Of a stretch of 64,000 nucleotides of DNA, positions 23,230 to 34,599 are shown in pieces. Each line of letters opens with the position of its first letter. Within the stretch, counting starts at the first letter, position 1. This DNA is from Megalobrama amblycephala (taxonomy: Eukaryota; Chordata; Actinopteri; Cypriniformes; Xenocyprididae). A program made the translations under genes and the position numbers. The notes below the pieces were generated by a model. That model was not told where the DNA came from. It did no database searches and saw only the letters and a program-made list of their open reading frames with translations. The stretch is from the NCBI RefSeq assembly GCF_018812025.1, contig NC_063044.1, forward strand, positions 43,677,330-43,741,329, read 5' to 3'.

Positions 23230-24340
23230 GTAAGTGTATAACGGCACACTCGCTGATCCGAAATCCAAAATGGCAGCCACGTGCAACTAGTCTATTATAA
23301 CGTACACAACATAGCCGCCATCTTCTAATGTTAAACTGTGTTCCACGTGCACAAATGGAATCGAACATCATCCAACATCTTCAACTTATAAGTATACAAT
23401 ACCCGTACACTAAACACTTATATAATTGATTATCTACATAGCTGCAGCACTATTTGGGCATCAACTTAACTTTAACTGAACTTTTCAGTTGAGTACGTTG
23501 GCTGTATGAGGAACTCGAGCTAGCTAACGATAGCTGTAGCCAACTCTAAGCTAGCTGGCAAACGTTAGCTAAGGTCAGCTAACGTTATGCTTTTTTCTTT
23601 ACAATTAGCTACATGTAACGAACGTTAGTGGTAACTTAAAAATAAGTCCCGATATAATGTTAGTTCGATCTAACTGTAGCTAACGTGCAGCCAACTTTAA
23701 TCAGCGGGCCGCAAGTCTCACTTAAATGTAACTTTACGTTAGCTAACGACAGTATTACTCATCTCTGAATTTCTGTGCTTCAACTTCTGTCATAGTTAAA
23801 CCACCTTTTATCAATGTTTGGATCAGCTCATCTGAGGAGTTGGCAGGGCCATTGTTGAGCTGTCAAGCGTCCTGCAGGCTCCAGCGACTGCCGTGCCGAG
23901 TGAAAGAAAGAGGCGTGACCACTGACCTAGAACACGAATAACGGCGCGAAAAAACAGCCAGTCATAATATTAGACAGACCAACAACAGGACAATTTTCGC
24001 CATCTTATTCATCACTAAATTCACTTATGAGAACCTTTTAGGCGAGAAAAGAACTGTTTAGATTTCGAATATAGGCAGTCTTGTGAAAACTGATGCCGAA
24101 TTGACAATTTGCTTCAAAGTTTTCGGAGTTGAGAAGCTCCATGAAGTGAGGCGACAGCCAGCAGGCGCCTGCCCCGGCCGCTAGCTCGTCGCTCGGCCAG
24201 TCCTGCTCAGAGACCCCGCTGTGAGCTGGAGGTCTCTCAGACCGGTCTCGTACATTAGAGGCTTTTATTTCGCCGTTGACGATTCGTTTGTTTACATGTC
24301 ACTTTGCTCACAGTAGCCTAACCATTAGCGGATGGGGAAC
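23230..24340. promoter_or_regulatory. GC/CpG-richer patch with YY1-like motifs, no gene attached
   Basis: The stretch is clearly richer in CpG than its surroundings. AAAATGGCAGCCAC (about 23268) and GCCGCCATCTTCT (about 23313) are oppositely oriented YY1-type motifs, and TTCGCCATCTTATT lies near 24000. From 23500 to 23770 the words GCTAACGTTAGC/TTAGCTAACG recur many times, as in some fish repeats. No convincing coding exon follows on either strand, so it could be an orphan promoter or part of a GC-rich repeat. Confidence 0.35.
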
Positions 24341-25385
24341 TGGGTAATTTAACAAAATAAACTAACTATTTACAGGCTTTTTTTTTAATCTTTTTTCTTT
24401 TCTTTTGTTTTTGGCAATTGAATAATATAGGCATATTCATATATATTTACAGGCTATTTACAAGAGCACATTTAAACTAGTTGATTTATGCTTTCAATTT
24501 TTTGATGGTGATTTATTTTTTGTATAAGAATTCAACCCACCTTTGCATAATATTAGAACATTTTTCAATGACTGCTTTGTTGAACTTGTGGATCTCATGC
24601 GTTAAACACTTTTGAATCGAAAGCATCGCCAATGCATTAAGCCGTTCCTGGGAGGGACATAGTTGACCGGTTTCACAGACCGGGCTTAGCTTAAAGGTGC
24701 CCAAGAATGCTTTTTCACAAAATGTAATATAAGTCTAAGGTGTCTCCTGAATGTGTCTGTGAAGTTTCAGCTCAAAATACCCCATAGATTTTTTTAAATA
24801 AATTTTTTTAACTGCCTATTTTGGGGCATCATTAACTATACACTGATTTTTTCAGCGCCGTCCCTTTAAATCGCGTGCTCCCTGCCACACGAGCTCTCGA
24901 CTATATTACAGCACATTTACAAAGTTCACACAGCTAATATAACCCTCAAATGGATCTTTACAAGATGTTCGTCATGCATGCTGTGTGCATACATCAAATC
25001 AATGTACAGTGGGTATGGAAAGTATTCAGACCCCCTTAAATTTTTCACTCTTTGTTATATTGCAGCCATTTGCTAAAATCATTTAAGTTCAATTTTGTCC
25101 TCATTAATGTACACACAGCACCCCATATTGACAGAAAAACACAGAATTGTTGACATTTTTGCAGATTTATTAAAAAAGAAAAACTGAAATATCACATGGT
25201 CCTAAGTATTCAGACCCTTTGCTGTGACACTCATATATTTAACTCAGGTGCTGTCCATTTCTTCTGATCATCCTTGAGATGGTTCTACACCTTCATTTGA
25301 GTCCAGCTGTGTTTGATTACACTGATTCGGACTTGATTAGGAAAGCCACACACCTGTCTATATAAGACCTTACAGCTCACAGTGC

Positions 25386-26394
25386 ATGTCAGAGCAAATG
25401 AGAATCATGAGGTCAAATGAACTGCCTGAAGAGCTCAGAGACAGAATTGTGGCAAGGCACAGATCTGGCCAAGGTTACAAAAAAATTTCTGCTGCACTTA
25501 AGGTTCCTAAGAGCACAGTGGCCTCCATAATCCTTAAATGGAAGACGTTTGGGACGACCAGAACCCTTCCTAGAGCTGGCCGTCCGGCCAAACTGAGCTA
25601 TCGGGGGAGAAGAGCCTTGGTGAGAGAGGTAAAGAAGAACCCAAAGATCACTGTGGCTGAGCTCCAGAGATGCAGTCGGGAGATGGGAGAAAGTTGTAGA
25701 AAGTCAACCATCACTGCAGCCCTCCACCAGTCGGGGCTTTATGGCAGAGTGGCCCGACGGAAGCCTCTCCTCAGTGCAAGACACATGAAAGCCCACATGG
25801 AGTTTGCTAAAAAAACACCTGAAGGACTCCAAGATGGTGAGAAATAAGATTCTCTGGTCTGATGAGACCAAGACAGAACTTTTTGGCCTTAATTCTAAGC
25901 GGTATGTGTGGAGAAAACCAGGCACTGCTCATCACCTGTCCAATACAGTCCCAACAGTGAAGCATGGTGGTGGCAGCATCATGCTGTGGGGGTGTTTTTC
26001 AGCTGCAGGGACAGGACGACTGGTTGCAATCGAGGGAAAGATGAATGCGGCCAAGTACAGGGATATCCTGGACGAAAACCTTCTCCAGAGTGCTCAGGAC
26101 CTCAGACTGGGCCGAAGGTTTACCTTCCAACAAGACAATGACCCTAAGCACACAGCTAAAATAACGAAGGAGTGGCTTCACAACAACTCTGTGACTGTTC
26201 TTGAATGGCCCATCTCTGGAGAGACCTAAAAATGGCTGTCCACCAACGTTTACATCCAACCTGACAGAACTGGAGAGGATCTGCAAGGAGGAATGGCAGA
26301 GGATCCCCAAATCCAGGTGTGAAAAACTTGTTGCATCTTTCCCAAAAAGACTCATGGCTGTATTAGATCAAAAGGGTGCTTCTACTAAATACTG
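25386..26394 (+). pseudogene. Tc1-type transposase, inactivated
   Basis: The N-terminal paired-like helix-turn-helix region is seen (LPEELRDRIVARHRSGQG, then VPKSTVASII and the GRPAKLS linker). The DDE core has WSDETK (first acid), [15 protein letters not shown] and [10 protein letters not shown] (second acid). Two lesions are visible. An A run at 25807-25813 is one base too long, shifting the frame. After LEWP the segment that carries the third catalytic acid (SPDLNPIE in active relatives) is deleted, so the frame runs into TAA at 26227. The C-terminus (LTELERICKEEW to KGASTKY) survives in another frame. Confidence 0.9.
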
Positions 26395-26514
26395 AGCAAA
26401 GGGTCTGAATACTTAGGACCATGTTATATTTCAGTTTTTCTTTTTTAATAAATCTGTAAAAATGTCAACAATTCTGTGTTTTTCTGTCAATATGGGGTGC
26501 TGTGTGTACATTAA

Positions 26515-28268
26515 CACTCTGAGGTCTGAAGGTATCGCCGGCGAAATTAACGAAATCAGTGTGAAAGAGACTCAAAATACTCCGTCAATGTTGCACATAC
26601 AATTAAGAGTTATACACCATTTTAATCTGTGGAATATCTTCTTTTATTTCTGCACACTTAGAGTAAAAACAAAATGTTGTACTTTTTGTAAAATAAAGAA
26701 AACTAACATGATGCGTGATCTCTCGTCTCCCTCTGAACGAACTCCAATCTGATAGTTCTCAGAAAATGAACTGTAACTTAGTGAATACTAATCACAAAAA
26801 AATTACACTTATGTCTAAAAAAACGTTAAGATGTCAGGTTTTAAAACATGTAAGTCAAATCGAAAACAAACCTTCTGTGTTTATGTAATCTGTATGAAAA
26901 GAGAGCCATGTCAGAAGTCTGTGATTCAGCTCATTATCCGCTAATGCGGCCACGCCCACGGAGCCAGCGCTATTCAGACGCAAATTCAGAGTCAATACAT
27001 GCATTCGTCATCTCAATCGTGTATTTATTGTCTTGAAAAGTGTTTTGAATAGCCATATTTAGCGATCTCTTGCCTCTGTTAGTTCCTTGATTGTCACATG
27101 ATATGCCTCTTCTTTTACTGAGGCATTTGTGGACAAAAGGGGCAGAGCGCCCTCCGGCTTTGAGTATGAATTAAAAACACAGCATCCAGCGCTCATAATG
27201 ATGACAATAAATATAGAATAATAAATATTACTCCTCTGTATAGAAAATTGATATAAACATATGAGAATCCATCAATATTTCTCCAAATGTGCATGCTTTT
27301 AAGCATATTAAGAAATTATGGTCAATATAAGATTTTAAGAGTCAAAATGTGAAGCTTGAGTCTTAGATCTTTTTAATGATGTATAGTTTGTCAACTGCAC
27401 ATCAACATTTAGGCTCTATAATATAACAAATATAGTAGCCTATATGAAATGCCCTAGAGGTAGGAATGTTCAGATGCTTTGCATCACAGAAATACATTAT
27501 ATTTTAAAGTATATTAAAACAGAAAACCATTATTTGGTTAGAGACTTGAGACTTTTTAAAAACATTATAATGGCAATGTGTTCAATCTTTTGACTGGTAG
27601 TGTAATTTAACATACGCCTATACAAAATTTTCTTCATATCATGTGCAATAATACGTGCATGCATGAGATCACAAAAATCATGTTTTTTTTTGTCCTGAGT
27701 GGACTTTAATCCTGTTATCAGCATGATCACAGAGGGTTTTTTCACAGCCTACCTGACTGAAAGGCCTCATTAATATGCAAGTCATTTCAGGTCATTATTA
27801 TTCAATTCTTTTGTCTTCTCAGGTGAGAATCACCCATTATACATAAGGATTCACGCCTCCCCGCATACTGTGTTTCTTGACCAAAAGTGTCTTAGAAAAT
27901 TTAAATCTCTCTGTTGTTTTATATGAAGGAGTAGGAATGATAATTTTTACTTCATTCTGAAGCAAAAACTCTAGTCTACAACCTCCAATACCCAGAATTC
28001 TTATGAACACAGTTTAATATATTTTTTTGGCCTTGTTTCAGTGACTTAAGTTTTTTGTTTTTTCAATAACCACGCATAAACGTTATTCCTTCAAAAACAC
28101 AAACATGTACATGCATGTTCCTCACATATTATTGTAGCCTAGTTTGTGCTGAATACAGTGTAATGACACTTTTGTCATTAATATGTTTATGAACAACTGA
28201 AAAAAGCACAAATGTCAGGGCATGTCAAAACTTCTCCAGGGCCCAAAAAAACCTCAGACCCCTGAGGG
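26515..28268. mobile_element. piggyBac-like non-autonomous element, copy 1 (TTAA duplication)
   Basis: TTAA at 26511-26514 and at 28269-28272 flank 1754 bp. Termini: CACTCTGAGGTCTGAAGG at the left, CCTCAGACCCCTGAGGG at the right (imperfect inverted pair). The empty site is visible in the opposite Tc1 terminal repeat (near 25105), where the same sequence has a single TTAA. No transposase frame remains. Copy 2 at about 53775-55217 shares most of its length. Confidence 0.85.
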
Positions 28269-28639
28269 TTAATGAGGAAAAAAAATGAACTTAAATGATT
28301 TTAGCAAATGGCTGCAATATAACAAAGAGTGACTACCGTACCTACTGTATGTCTTTTCCATGTACTGAACTCTTGTTATTCAACTATGCCAAGATAAATT
28401 CAATTTTTCATTCGAGGGCACCTTTAAGGCAGGACTTGGCCTTAGTTAAATTAGGATATTTAAGCAGCTTTTATAAAAATACCTTAGAAAAGACATCACT
28501 GGTGTGCGTCTTGAGACAAAACAATTGCAGAGACATATTTTAAGATATTTTAGTAAGTTATTTTTAGTTGAGAGAGCTCAAACATTCATTTTAGTCTGGG
28601 ACTAGCTTAAGCCTTGCCTGTAAAACCAGACGAGTGTTT

Positions 28640-29590
28640 CTCAGTAATGTTTTATTCGTTTAAGGGTGGAGAAACATCTCTCAGATTTGACAGTTCTCAC
28701 TGGAGTTGTGATCAGGATACGTAATGTCATTATAAATGTGAAAAATATTACTGCACCTTCACACGCTCGAAAGTCAGACTTGTCATAAATCAATGAGAGC
28801 TTGGTGTGGAGACGTTGATTTAACATAGGGTATGCATTGACAGCCTTTTCCCAAGTTTTCCTTAGGGAAGTCTTTTGTCAGTTCACAAAAATGCATTTAG
28901 TAGAATTGGATCGCTACTGACAGATGCCGTTGTGAAATCAATCCTGTCTTTGCCATTGGTTATTACAGTGTCACAAATTTCATATGCAATCTGCTGTAAA
29001 TTTGGTGCACTCTTAAGATAGTGTGTGCCTCTACTGCATCACTTCCTCGCTTTTGAAGCTGTGCATAGAGAATGTCAACACGGGGCATGATTAAATGAAA
29101 CAGATCCAAGAAGAAGAGAAATTCGGGACCGGAAAACAAACAACAGAAACCTTTAGCCTCCCTAATAGTAACTGAATCAAAGACTCAAGATGACTGAATA
29201 GATTCAAAACATTCCAGTAGAATGGGTTGATTTTCATAGGTGTTGACAGCATGGCTACTGAAATTCCATCATCCATGATTTTCATCATGTCTGAGATGAC
29301 TGTGGTAGACGCTTGCCTACTATTTAATCCAGACAGGCAATATTTATTACATTTACTTACACAGGAGGAACTTCTCAGACTCATCGTCATGGAACATGCA
29401 AGAAAGGATGTCTCGATCGGTAGCAATACCAGAGAAGATTAGCATGAAATTGCTGTACACATTTCAATCCAGAAAGGTACCCAAGACTACAGGTCCTGTG
29501 TAGAGCAGAAACTGCCTCAACTCAGTGGCCTTCCAGCGATCGAATTCCCTCAGCGATCTGGGCTTTCGGGCAAACTCCATAGGAATATAG
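28640..29590 (-). pseudogene. Decayed hAT-type transposase (ZMYM1-like) with an upstream foreign piece
   Basis: Minus-strand reading from about 29330 to 28640 gives, across many stops, AKGFCCLFSGPEFLFFLDLF, MPRVDILYAQLQKRE, TWEKAVNAYPMLNQRL and finally SERCFSTLKRIKHY. The last is the hAT C-terminal dimerisation block (S-E-R-x-FS-x-LKRIK). At 29440-29585 the same strand reads [17 protein letters not shown] and [10 protein letters not shown], a signature of a different fish transposon protein family. Both parts are dead. The joining of two families suggests fused old insertions. Confidence 0.65.
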
Positions 29591-29599
29591 GAACGCCTT

Positions 29600-30722
29600 T
29601 TACCACTTTAGCAGACATTCTTTCCGCTATGTTTTCAGGTACTCTGAAACACAGAGGACCCCTGCCTGAGCCAAATGTTCAATAAACGCCTAACCACACC
29701 TAAAAAAAACCGAATACATGTAATCTAAAAGGAATTGTGAAACCATGAAATGGATGTGGCCCCTCACGCTGATGACTCTGTCCTAGAGCGTAGTCTGTTT
29801 ATATATATATATCATGCATCTGTTAATGTATTTTCCAGGCTGAGTACATTTGTCACAACTATAGTGTAGCCATTGAGGTTCTTTGTGTTTTTAACAAAGG
29901 ATATTGCTGGTGTGTAACAAAAGGCTGTGTCCAGCTCAAGCTTCAACTTCTTACCCTTTATATCAATACCTATTTCAAGCTGTTGTAACTCCACAGAACA
30001 AACTTATCACTACTGGTTCTTTCATGGGAACACTCAGTAGGTGTTTATTTGTAACTTCAAACTGAAACTGTCTGCCAGAGGGTGTACGTATTTAGACAGC
30101 ATATTCCATACCTGCAAACTAAATGCAGCTAAACTTTACGTAGGATGGACACCCAGTGGTTGAACTAGGTATTGCAAGCCAAATTCAAAATATTTTTTTA
30201 CCCGGCCCCTCCGCCTTACACTGCAAGTTGATCAGCTAATGTATGCGTTTGCAATATATTTTTTGAAAATTACTAACCACCTCATATGGATTTTTATAAC
30301 TCTGAATTTGCGTTTCATTTCGGAGGCTGCTGCTGCATCCTCCAGAGGCCGCATTTATTGGCCGCCCGCATACATTGAGTCGGCCTAGTTGTAACCATAA
30401 TCAAGTTGTAACCGTAATATTTAGACTGTTTTTCATTTTGAGGTGTAAAATAATATAATTTATTTCTCACTTTTAAATCTAATGGTTAATTTTCTCAAAC
30501 TAGACAGGACAGTCAGAATTAAGGTGAAATGGAAACCGGGGACATTTCCTATTTGAGTGGTCAAAATATTACCAAAATCTCAATTGTTATTAACTATTTA
30601 TTAAAAAACAGGGACAATACACTTTTGAAATTTTTTGTTTTTAATTGTTGTGAGTTCCTTATAGGCTATTAGTACATTAATAATTATGATTTAGTTTTAT
30701 TATTAGGATTTTTGCTCTGGTT
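29600..30722. other. Non-coding, possibly more transposon remnant
   Basis: 29810-30170 reads open for short stretches on the minus strand (ELQQLEIGIDIKGKKLKL) but without a recognised domain. A short (TA)n lies at 29800-29812. The rest is AT-rich with no terminal repeats that I could pair. Confidence 0.45.
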
Positions 30723-30726
30723 TTAA

Positions 30727-31084
30727 AGTCACTGGAAGTTGCAAATGTCTTTTCTCCAGTGTTGTGACGTATTTCCAAGTGAAACAGAATATTGAATAGA
30801 GGGCAGAGTTTTACTTTAGCGCTCCTCCTCTCCATCTCTCGCTCATAGCAGACTAACGGTCGGAGGGGAGTGGTTTACGTGTTTTCAACCCAAGCCGTCA
30901 AACTGACATCATCAGAGAAGGAACGCCATTCCAGACCGGAAGTAACTTTTCAGATTTTGATTAAAGATTACCGCGACAAACTATCTTTTTCTGTGTATTA
31001 ACTTGCACGGATTAATTGTTCACCACAAGACTAGTAATATGCACTAACAAAGTAAACAGGGTCGATTTCGATTTCATGCCGACT
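30727..31084. mobile_element. 358-bp TTAA-flanked MITE (AGTCACTGG / CATGCCGACT)
   Basis: TTAA at 30723-30726 is followed by AGTCACTGGAAG. The right end is TTTCATGCCGACT followed by TTAA at 31085-31088. The inner sequence (TGACGTATTTCCAAGTGAAA, GAAGGAACGCCATTCCAGAC) is a repeat known to me from cyprinids. Only the outer AGTC is shared between the ends. Confidence 0.65.
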
Positions 31085-31089
31085 TTAAT

Positions 31090-32015
31090 ACAATTCACCC
31101 CAAAAAAAAATATATTTTTTACACGTTTAATAGTAACCAATGTAAGAGCAGTTCAAAACAATATGCCTATTATAAGATTAGTATGACTTTACAAAAGCAC
31201 ATTACATTACAAAAATAAAATAACATAAATATAAGAAGTTAAATGTAAAACAGGCAATTAACAAATATTTTTTACCTTTATTGAATTTAATATTTTAATT
31301 TTCACAAGCTTTTTTTAGCTACTGTATACAGTTTTAACTTTCAACTATTTTTAACTATTATTTTGCATATTAAACTCATTTATTGATATCTGAGTGTACC
31401 TTCACCACGTGATATAGTTGTGTGTGGAAACTGCTGCGTTGTGACTGCAGAACTTTTGTAGACGTTTAAAATTGTGCAAAACAATCTCGCACCCTGTTGA
31501 GGCCCTGTTATAAACATACAAACGATATTACTTTAACATAAATAGTTAGTACATTACCACCTTGAAACCGATAACAATGTTTATTTTGATATTTGACGAT
31601 AATGGTGCTGGTCCAGATCCAGATTATGTTTCTCATGAAGTAGCGGTGCGCGCGCGACCAAGTGTAGCTGGTGAACATGATCACTACACCAATTTCTCCA
31701 GCAGGCAGATAATATTGAGCAGGCTGCTTTATGCTCATTGGTCTTTTTACAATGTATATGCGGGTTGTTTTGAACGAGCTAAAAACGGGGACATTTCCGG
31801 GGACAGCTCCAGTCGGGGACAGAACACCAAAAACCAGGACTGTCGCTTGAGATTTTTACATGGGGTTGAGGTGCGTGGACCCTCGTAGCTAAAAAAAAAA
31901 AACAGAAATGTCAACCTAGCAATGTACATTAGCATAATAACACAACTTCAGCTAATTCCCTTTCATTTGCATTCGTAAATTAAATAAAAATTCGTATTAG
32001 TAGTTCCCATATTTT
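31090..32015. other. Non-coding, no gene supported
   Basis: A 108-codon plus frame (31562-31888) overlaps a 76-codon minus frame. Neither has a domain or splice context. Sequence around 31775-31830 (GGGGACATTTCCGGGGACAG, CAGTCGGGGACAGAACACC) looks like a GC-richer dispersed repeat. Confidence 0.4.
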
Positions 32016-33934
32016 CAGGGTTGCCAACTCTCACGCATCTGGCGTGACACTCACGCTTTCAGCATCAATCTCACGCTCTCACGCACACGCAAGAAATGTC
32101 ACGCCAAAATCCATTTTTCTCCATTTTTCTCAATCCGTTACTTTCTCTAGATCACAGCGTTTTAATGACAGGAGAGGAGTTTAAGGCCCACAGCTGTTAC
32201 ATCTCCCTACAGTATTCTCTGATCGTTGATTGGCTGAAAACCTTGCACCTGATACGTCAGTTGCGTGTGAGAAGTTCAGAGAGTTCGGAGCATATAGGTT
32301 CAGAGTCGGAGTCGGCACGTGTGAAAGTTTGGAAGACGATCAAGGTAAGCAAATAATAAAATGGTGAGCCTTGTCACTACAGACGTAGCCTTGCCTGATC
32401 AGTCTGTGTGCCGAGACTAAGTTACAGACTTCAACTATAGTTGCAAATGTTGTCTGACGTGCGTTATGATGTGGGCTAGCTAAATTGCTCAATAAAAATA
32501 GTCTCATGTAGGGTCCGAAATTAACACCCTCCAAGCGCCAAATGCGGGTAGATTTTCCGTTTGGTGAGCAAATCTCAAAAGGCTATCCGCCACACTGGCG
32601 GGTTAATGTTCATACCAAAATATGAAATTTTCAGCGCGCACGAGCAGAGACAGAGAGAGAGAGAGAGAGAGAGCGCGAGCGAGCCCAGGCCGCGCGCGCG
32701 CACTCAATATACAGAGCGGCCAAAGCGTCAAGCTTCCCCGTACTTTTTGACAAGCGTCTTTGACAAAGCGGCCAGAGCTTCTTTGCAGCTCAAGTGTGTG
32801 TACGTACAGTTAACGCTCTATTTGTTGAGGGCGCTGAGGAAAAAGGATATGTGAAGCTCCTGCCACTGGAAGAAGCGGTCGCCGCCCATTTGTGGCCGCG
32901 CACCCATCAAAGCCGCGCAGAACGTCTTCAGCACTCCCGGATCGTGCACACTCCGCCGCTGGCCAGGCTGCTTCTGCTTTACACACCATGGCCGTTATTT
33001 TCTCGAGAAAAGGAGTTTTCTCATAGCGTTTGCAACGCAATACTCGTTCCCTTATCTCTCAGGGAACCGAGGTTAGTAACCGAGTAGGCCCTACGTTATA
33101 TACGTTTTGTTATATAACAACCGATATAACAACTTTAGCACATTTATCAGCTATACATTCATTCAGTGTTTTCCATTAATGACCCTCTGCTGCCGCCACC
33201 GTTTCATAATGAACTGAAAATTTAAAACATACTACGTTTGCCAACGAGCTAAAATCGAAACTGTGATATGGCTTTGTGCCTTTATAAAACAGCAAAAGAC
33301 AGTGATTAAGTATATATACAGTCTGTCTGTGCTGCGTGTCTTAAAGAGAAGTGAGCGCATTTGCGCACGCGATCAGCTGGTATTGTAAAAAAAATGTTTG
33401 AACCCTTTTTAATGTCCAGGTACAAGTCAATGCTGTTTCTTTGTTCAATTTGCACACTGTACATGGGTTGAAGCTCTTAATTTTGAGTTTCCAGAGTGCA
33501 CCAGATTGATGCATTTAACCTTAAAATGTACAAAATTTTCTTCCGGGGGGTATGCCCCCGGACCCCCTAGTGGAAGTACATCCAACAAAGTTTTACAAAT
33601 TACAGTGTCAAATAATGTACATTTTCTGAACAAGAATACGACAACAAAAGCTCCTTTCATGTCAGTAAAGCTATTAATAGAAAATTGAAATGTCTTTGGA
33701 CAAATATAGATTTGGGCTAAGCCCCGAATGTTTACAATGTCTGGCTCCGCCCCTGTCAGGTAACAAAACTGACAAAAAATAAAACAAATTATTTCACCCC
33801 AATGATAGTAAGTAAACATGGACTGACACTGATTTTTAAAATTAGAGTTACCAAACATTTTCTCCACGCACATGCGCAAACTGAAATTTTTACAAAGTCT
33901 CACTCCAGCCAAAGTCCCAAAGTTGGCAACCCTG
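32016..33934. mobile_element. hAT-like element with CAGGGTTGCCAACT ends
   Basis: The left end is CAGGGTTGCCAACTCTCACG and the right end is the complement of CAGGGTTGCCAACTTTGGGA. Beyond 14 identical bases the ends stay alignable (CTGGCGTGA-ACT / TGGCTGGAGTGAGACT). The flanks CATATTTT and TATTTTTC do not match exactly, so the 8-bp duplication is decayed or the ends belong to two copies. Inside are a GA/GC microsatellite (32648-32705), a fragment of the long-TIR family (33030-33085) and a Kolobok-unrelated hAT end near 32515. Confidence 0.6.
32648..32705. repeat. (GA)n/(GC)n low-complexity run
   Basis: GAGACAGAGAGAGAGAGAGA passes into GCGAGCGAGC and CGCGCGCGCGC. Confidence 0.9.
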
Positions 33935-34140
33935 TATTTTTCTGTCACGGTTGTTACCGATGTGATAAACAGCCATGACCCGTCTGCACTAGTCGGCCAC
34001 TGTCTCGAATACATGCTGTCTTAACAACCAGGTACCACGAAACGTGTAAACGCAAGTACTGTCTGAATGTTGAATTTACTTCAAATAATCCTACTAGTAG
34101 CCACGATACATTAGCTAACTGACTTTGGCTAATTACTTAC

Positions 34141-34469
34141 CTGTCAATGAGAAAATTAGCCAACTCCACATTCGTTTTGAAACCTTTGTCTGTATTAAGC
34201 TGTCTCCATCTCTCAAACGCATCTCCAATATTTATACGGCTTTTATTATACTGTTGATCATACACTTTTTTGGATGGATGCCGAAGTTTTTTAGGAGGGG
34301 TAGAATGTTCGCTCTCTGACCCAATTGTTTGGCAGCTTCCATGACTGAAATGAAATACGCCATGTTTGCCGCCAACTGGCAACCAGGGTTGCCGAAATAC
34401 AATTGGATAAACTGGCAGTGGGCGGGTTACGTAGACCAAAACAGAGACAGACATTCCAACATGGAACAC
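34141..34469 (-). CDS. Orphan 5' exon of a THAP/Kolobok-related transposase-type gene (RINIG domain)
   Basis: A 110-codon minus-strand frame ends at a strong donor (GACAG|GTAAGT, donor at 34140-34135). Its C-terminal half reads STPPKKLRHPSKK then SRINIGDAFERWRQL and NVELANFLID. The block (R-I-N-I-G-x-A-F-x-R-W-R-x-L, then K-G-F-K-T-x-x-E-L-A) is the N-terminal exon of many fish proteins that also carry the GDxRxDSPG/TDRH transposase-like core seen at 62.9-63.7 kb (family recognition from memory). The ATG used here is the first in frame, but its upstream part is repeat-like, so the true start may be later. No downstream exon of the gene was found to the left; a hAT-like element begins 200 bp away. 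It is therefore partial. Confidence 0.5.
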
Positions 34470-34598
34470 ACATTTTCAAAGGAAAATAACTGACTGTAGC
34501 ATTGTTTTTCAGATAAACAAGTATGTTAACTTAGCATGTTTCTTAAATATCTGCAAATTTTTATGCTTTAGTCAAAAACTTACATAGAGCCCCTTTAA
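34470..34598 (-). mobile_element. TTAA/AGGGG terminus just upstream of the orphan exon
   Basis: On the minus strand TTAA (34598-34595) is followed by AGGGGCTCTATGTAAG. This is a Kolobok/T2-like terminus that faces the coding exon at 34469 about 125 bp away. The intervening text (CATGTTGGAATGTCTGTC and neighbours) is a recognised cyprinid repeat end. The matching right terminus was not found. Confidence 0.55.
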
Positions 34599-34599
34599 G

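Larger units (their letters stand above)
25007..28347 (+). mobile_element. Tc1/mariner element, itself interrupted
   Basis: TA at 25005-25006 then CAGTGGGTATGGAAAGTATT; the right end is CGTACCTACTG then TA at 28348-28349. The ~210-bp inverted terminal region contains paired words such as CTAAGTATTCAGACC. The right terminus lacks about 25 bp next to GAGTGA. A piggyBac-like element entered the right terminal repeat at a TTAA (26511), so the true Tc1 length without it is about 1.58 kb, typical of the group. Confidence 0.9.
24695..28423. mobile_element. TTAA/AGGTGCC element carrying a Tc1 insertion
   Basis: TTAA 24691-24694 then AGGTGCCCAAGAATGC; right end CGAGGGCACCT then TTAA 28424-28427. The left arm (24695-25004) and right arm (28350-28423) are the two ends of the family seen at 2953, here inverted. 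The family's middle is missing. The Tc1 element at 25007-28347 separates the arms. Confidence 0.8.
24669..28627. mobile_element. Outer MITE (GGTTTCACAGAC ends), split by nested elements
   Basis: The left terminus is GGTTTCACAGACCGGGCTTA (24669) and the right is CTTAAGCCTTGCCTGTAAAACC (ending 28627, shown here as overlapping words CTTAAGCC and GCCTGTAAAACC). The right-hand remnant 28428-28627 lines up with the intact 243-bp copy at 41995-42237. The break falls exactly at a TTAA, where the next element entered. Confidence 0.75.

Noticed and set aside
32810..33087. Several 76-97 codon frames around a GA/GC repeat
   Set aside because: Overlapping frames on both strands in a low-complexity, GC-rich part of a hAT-like element.
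33445..34014. 189-codon minus frame
   Set aside because: It spans the right end of the CAGGGTTGCC element, crossing its terminal repeat, and reads no domain.
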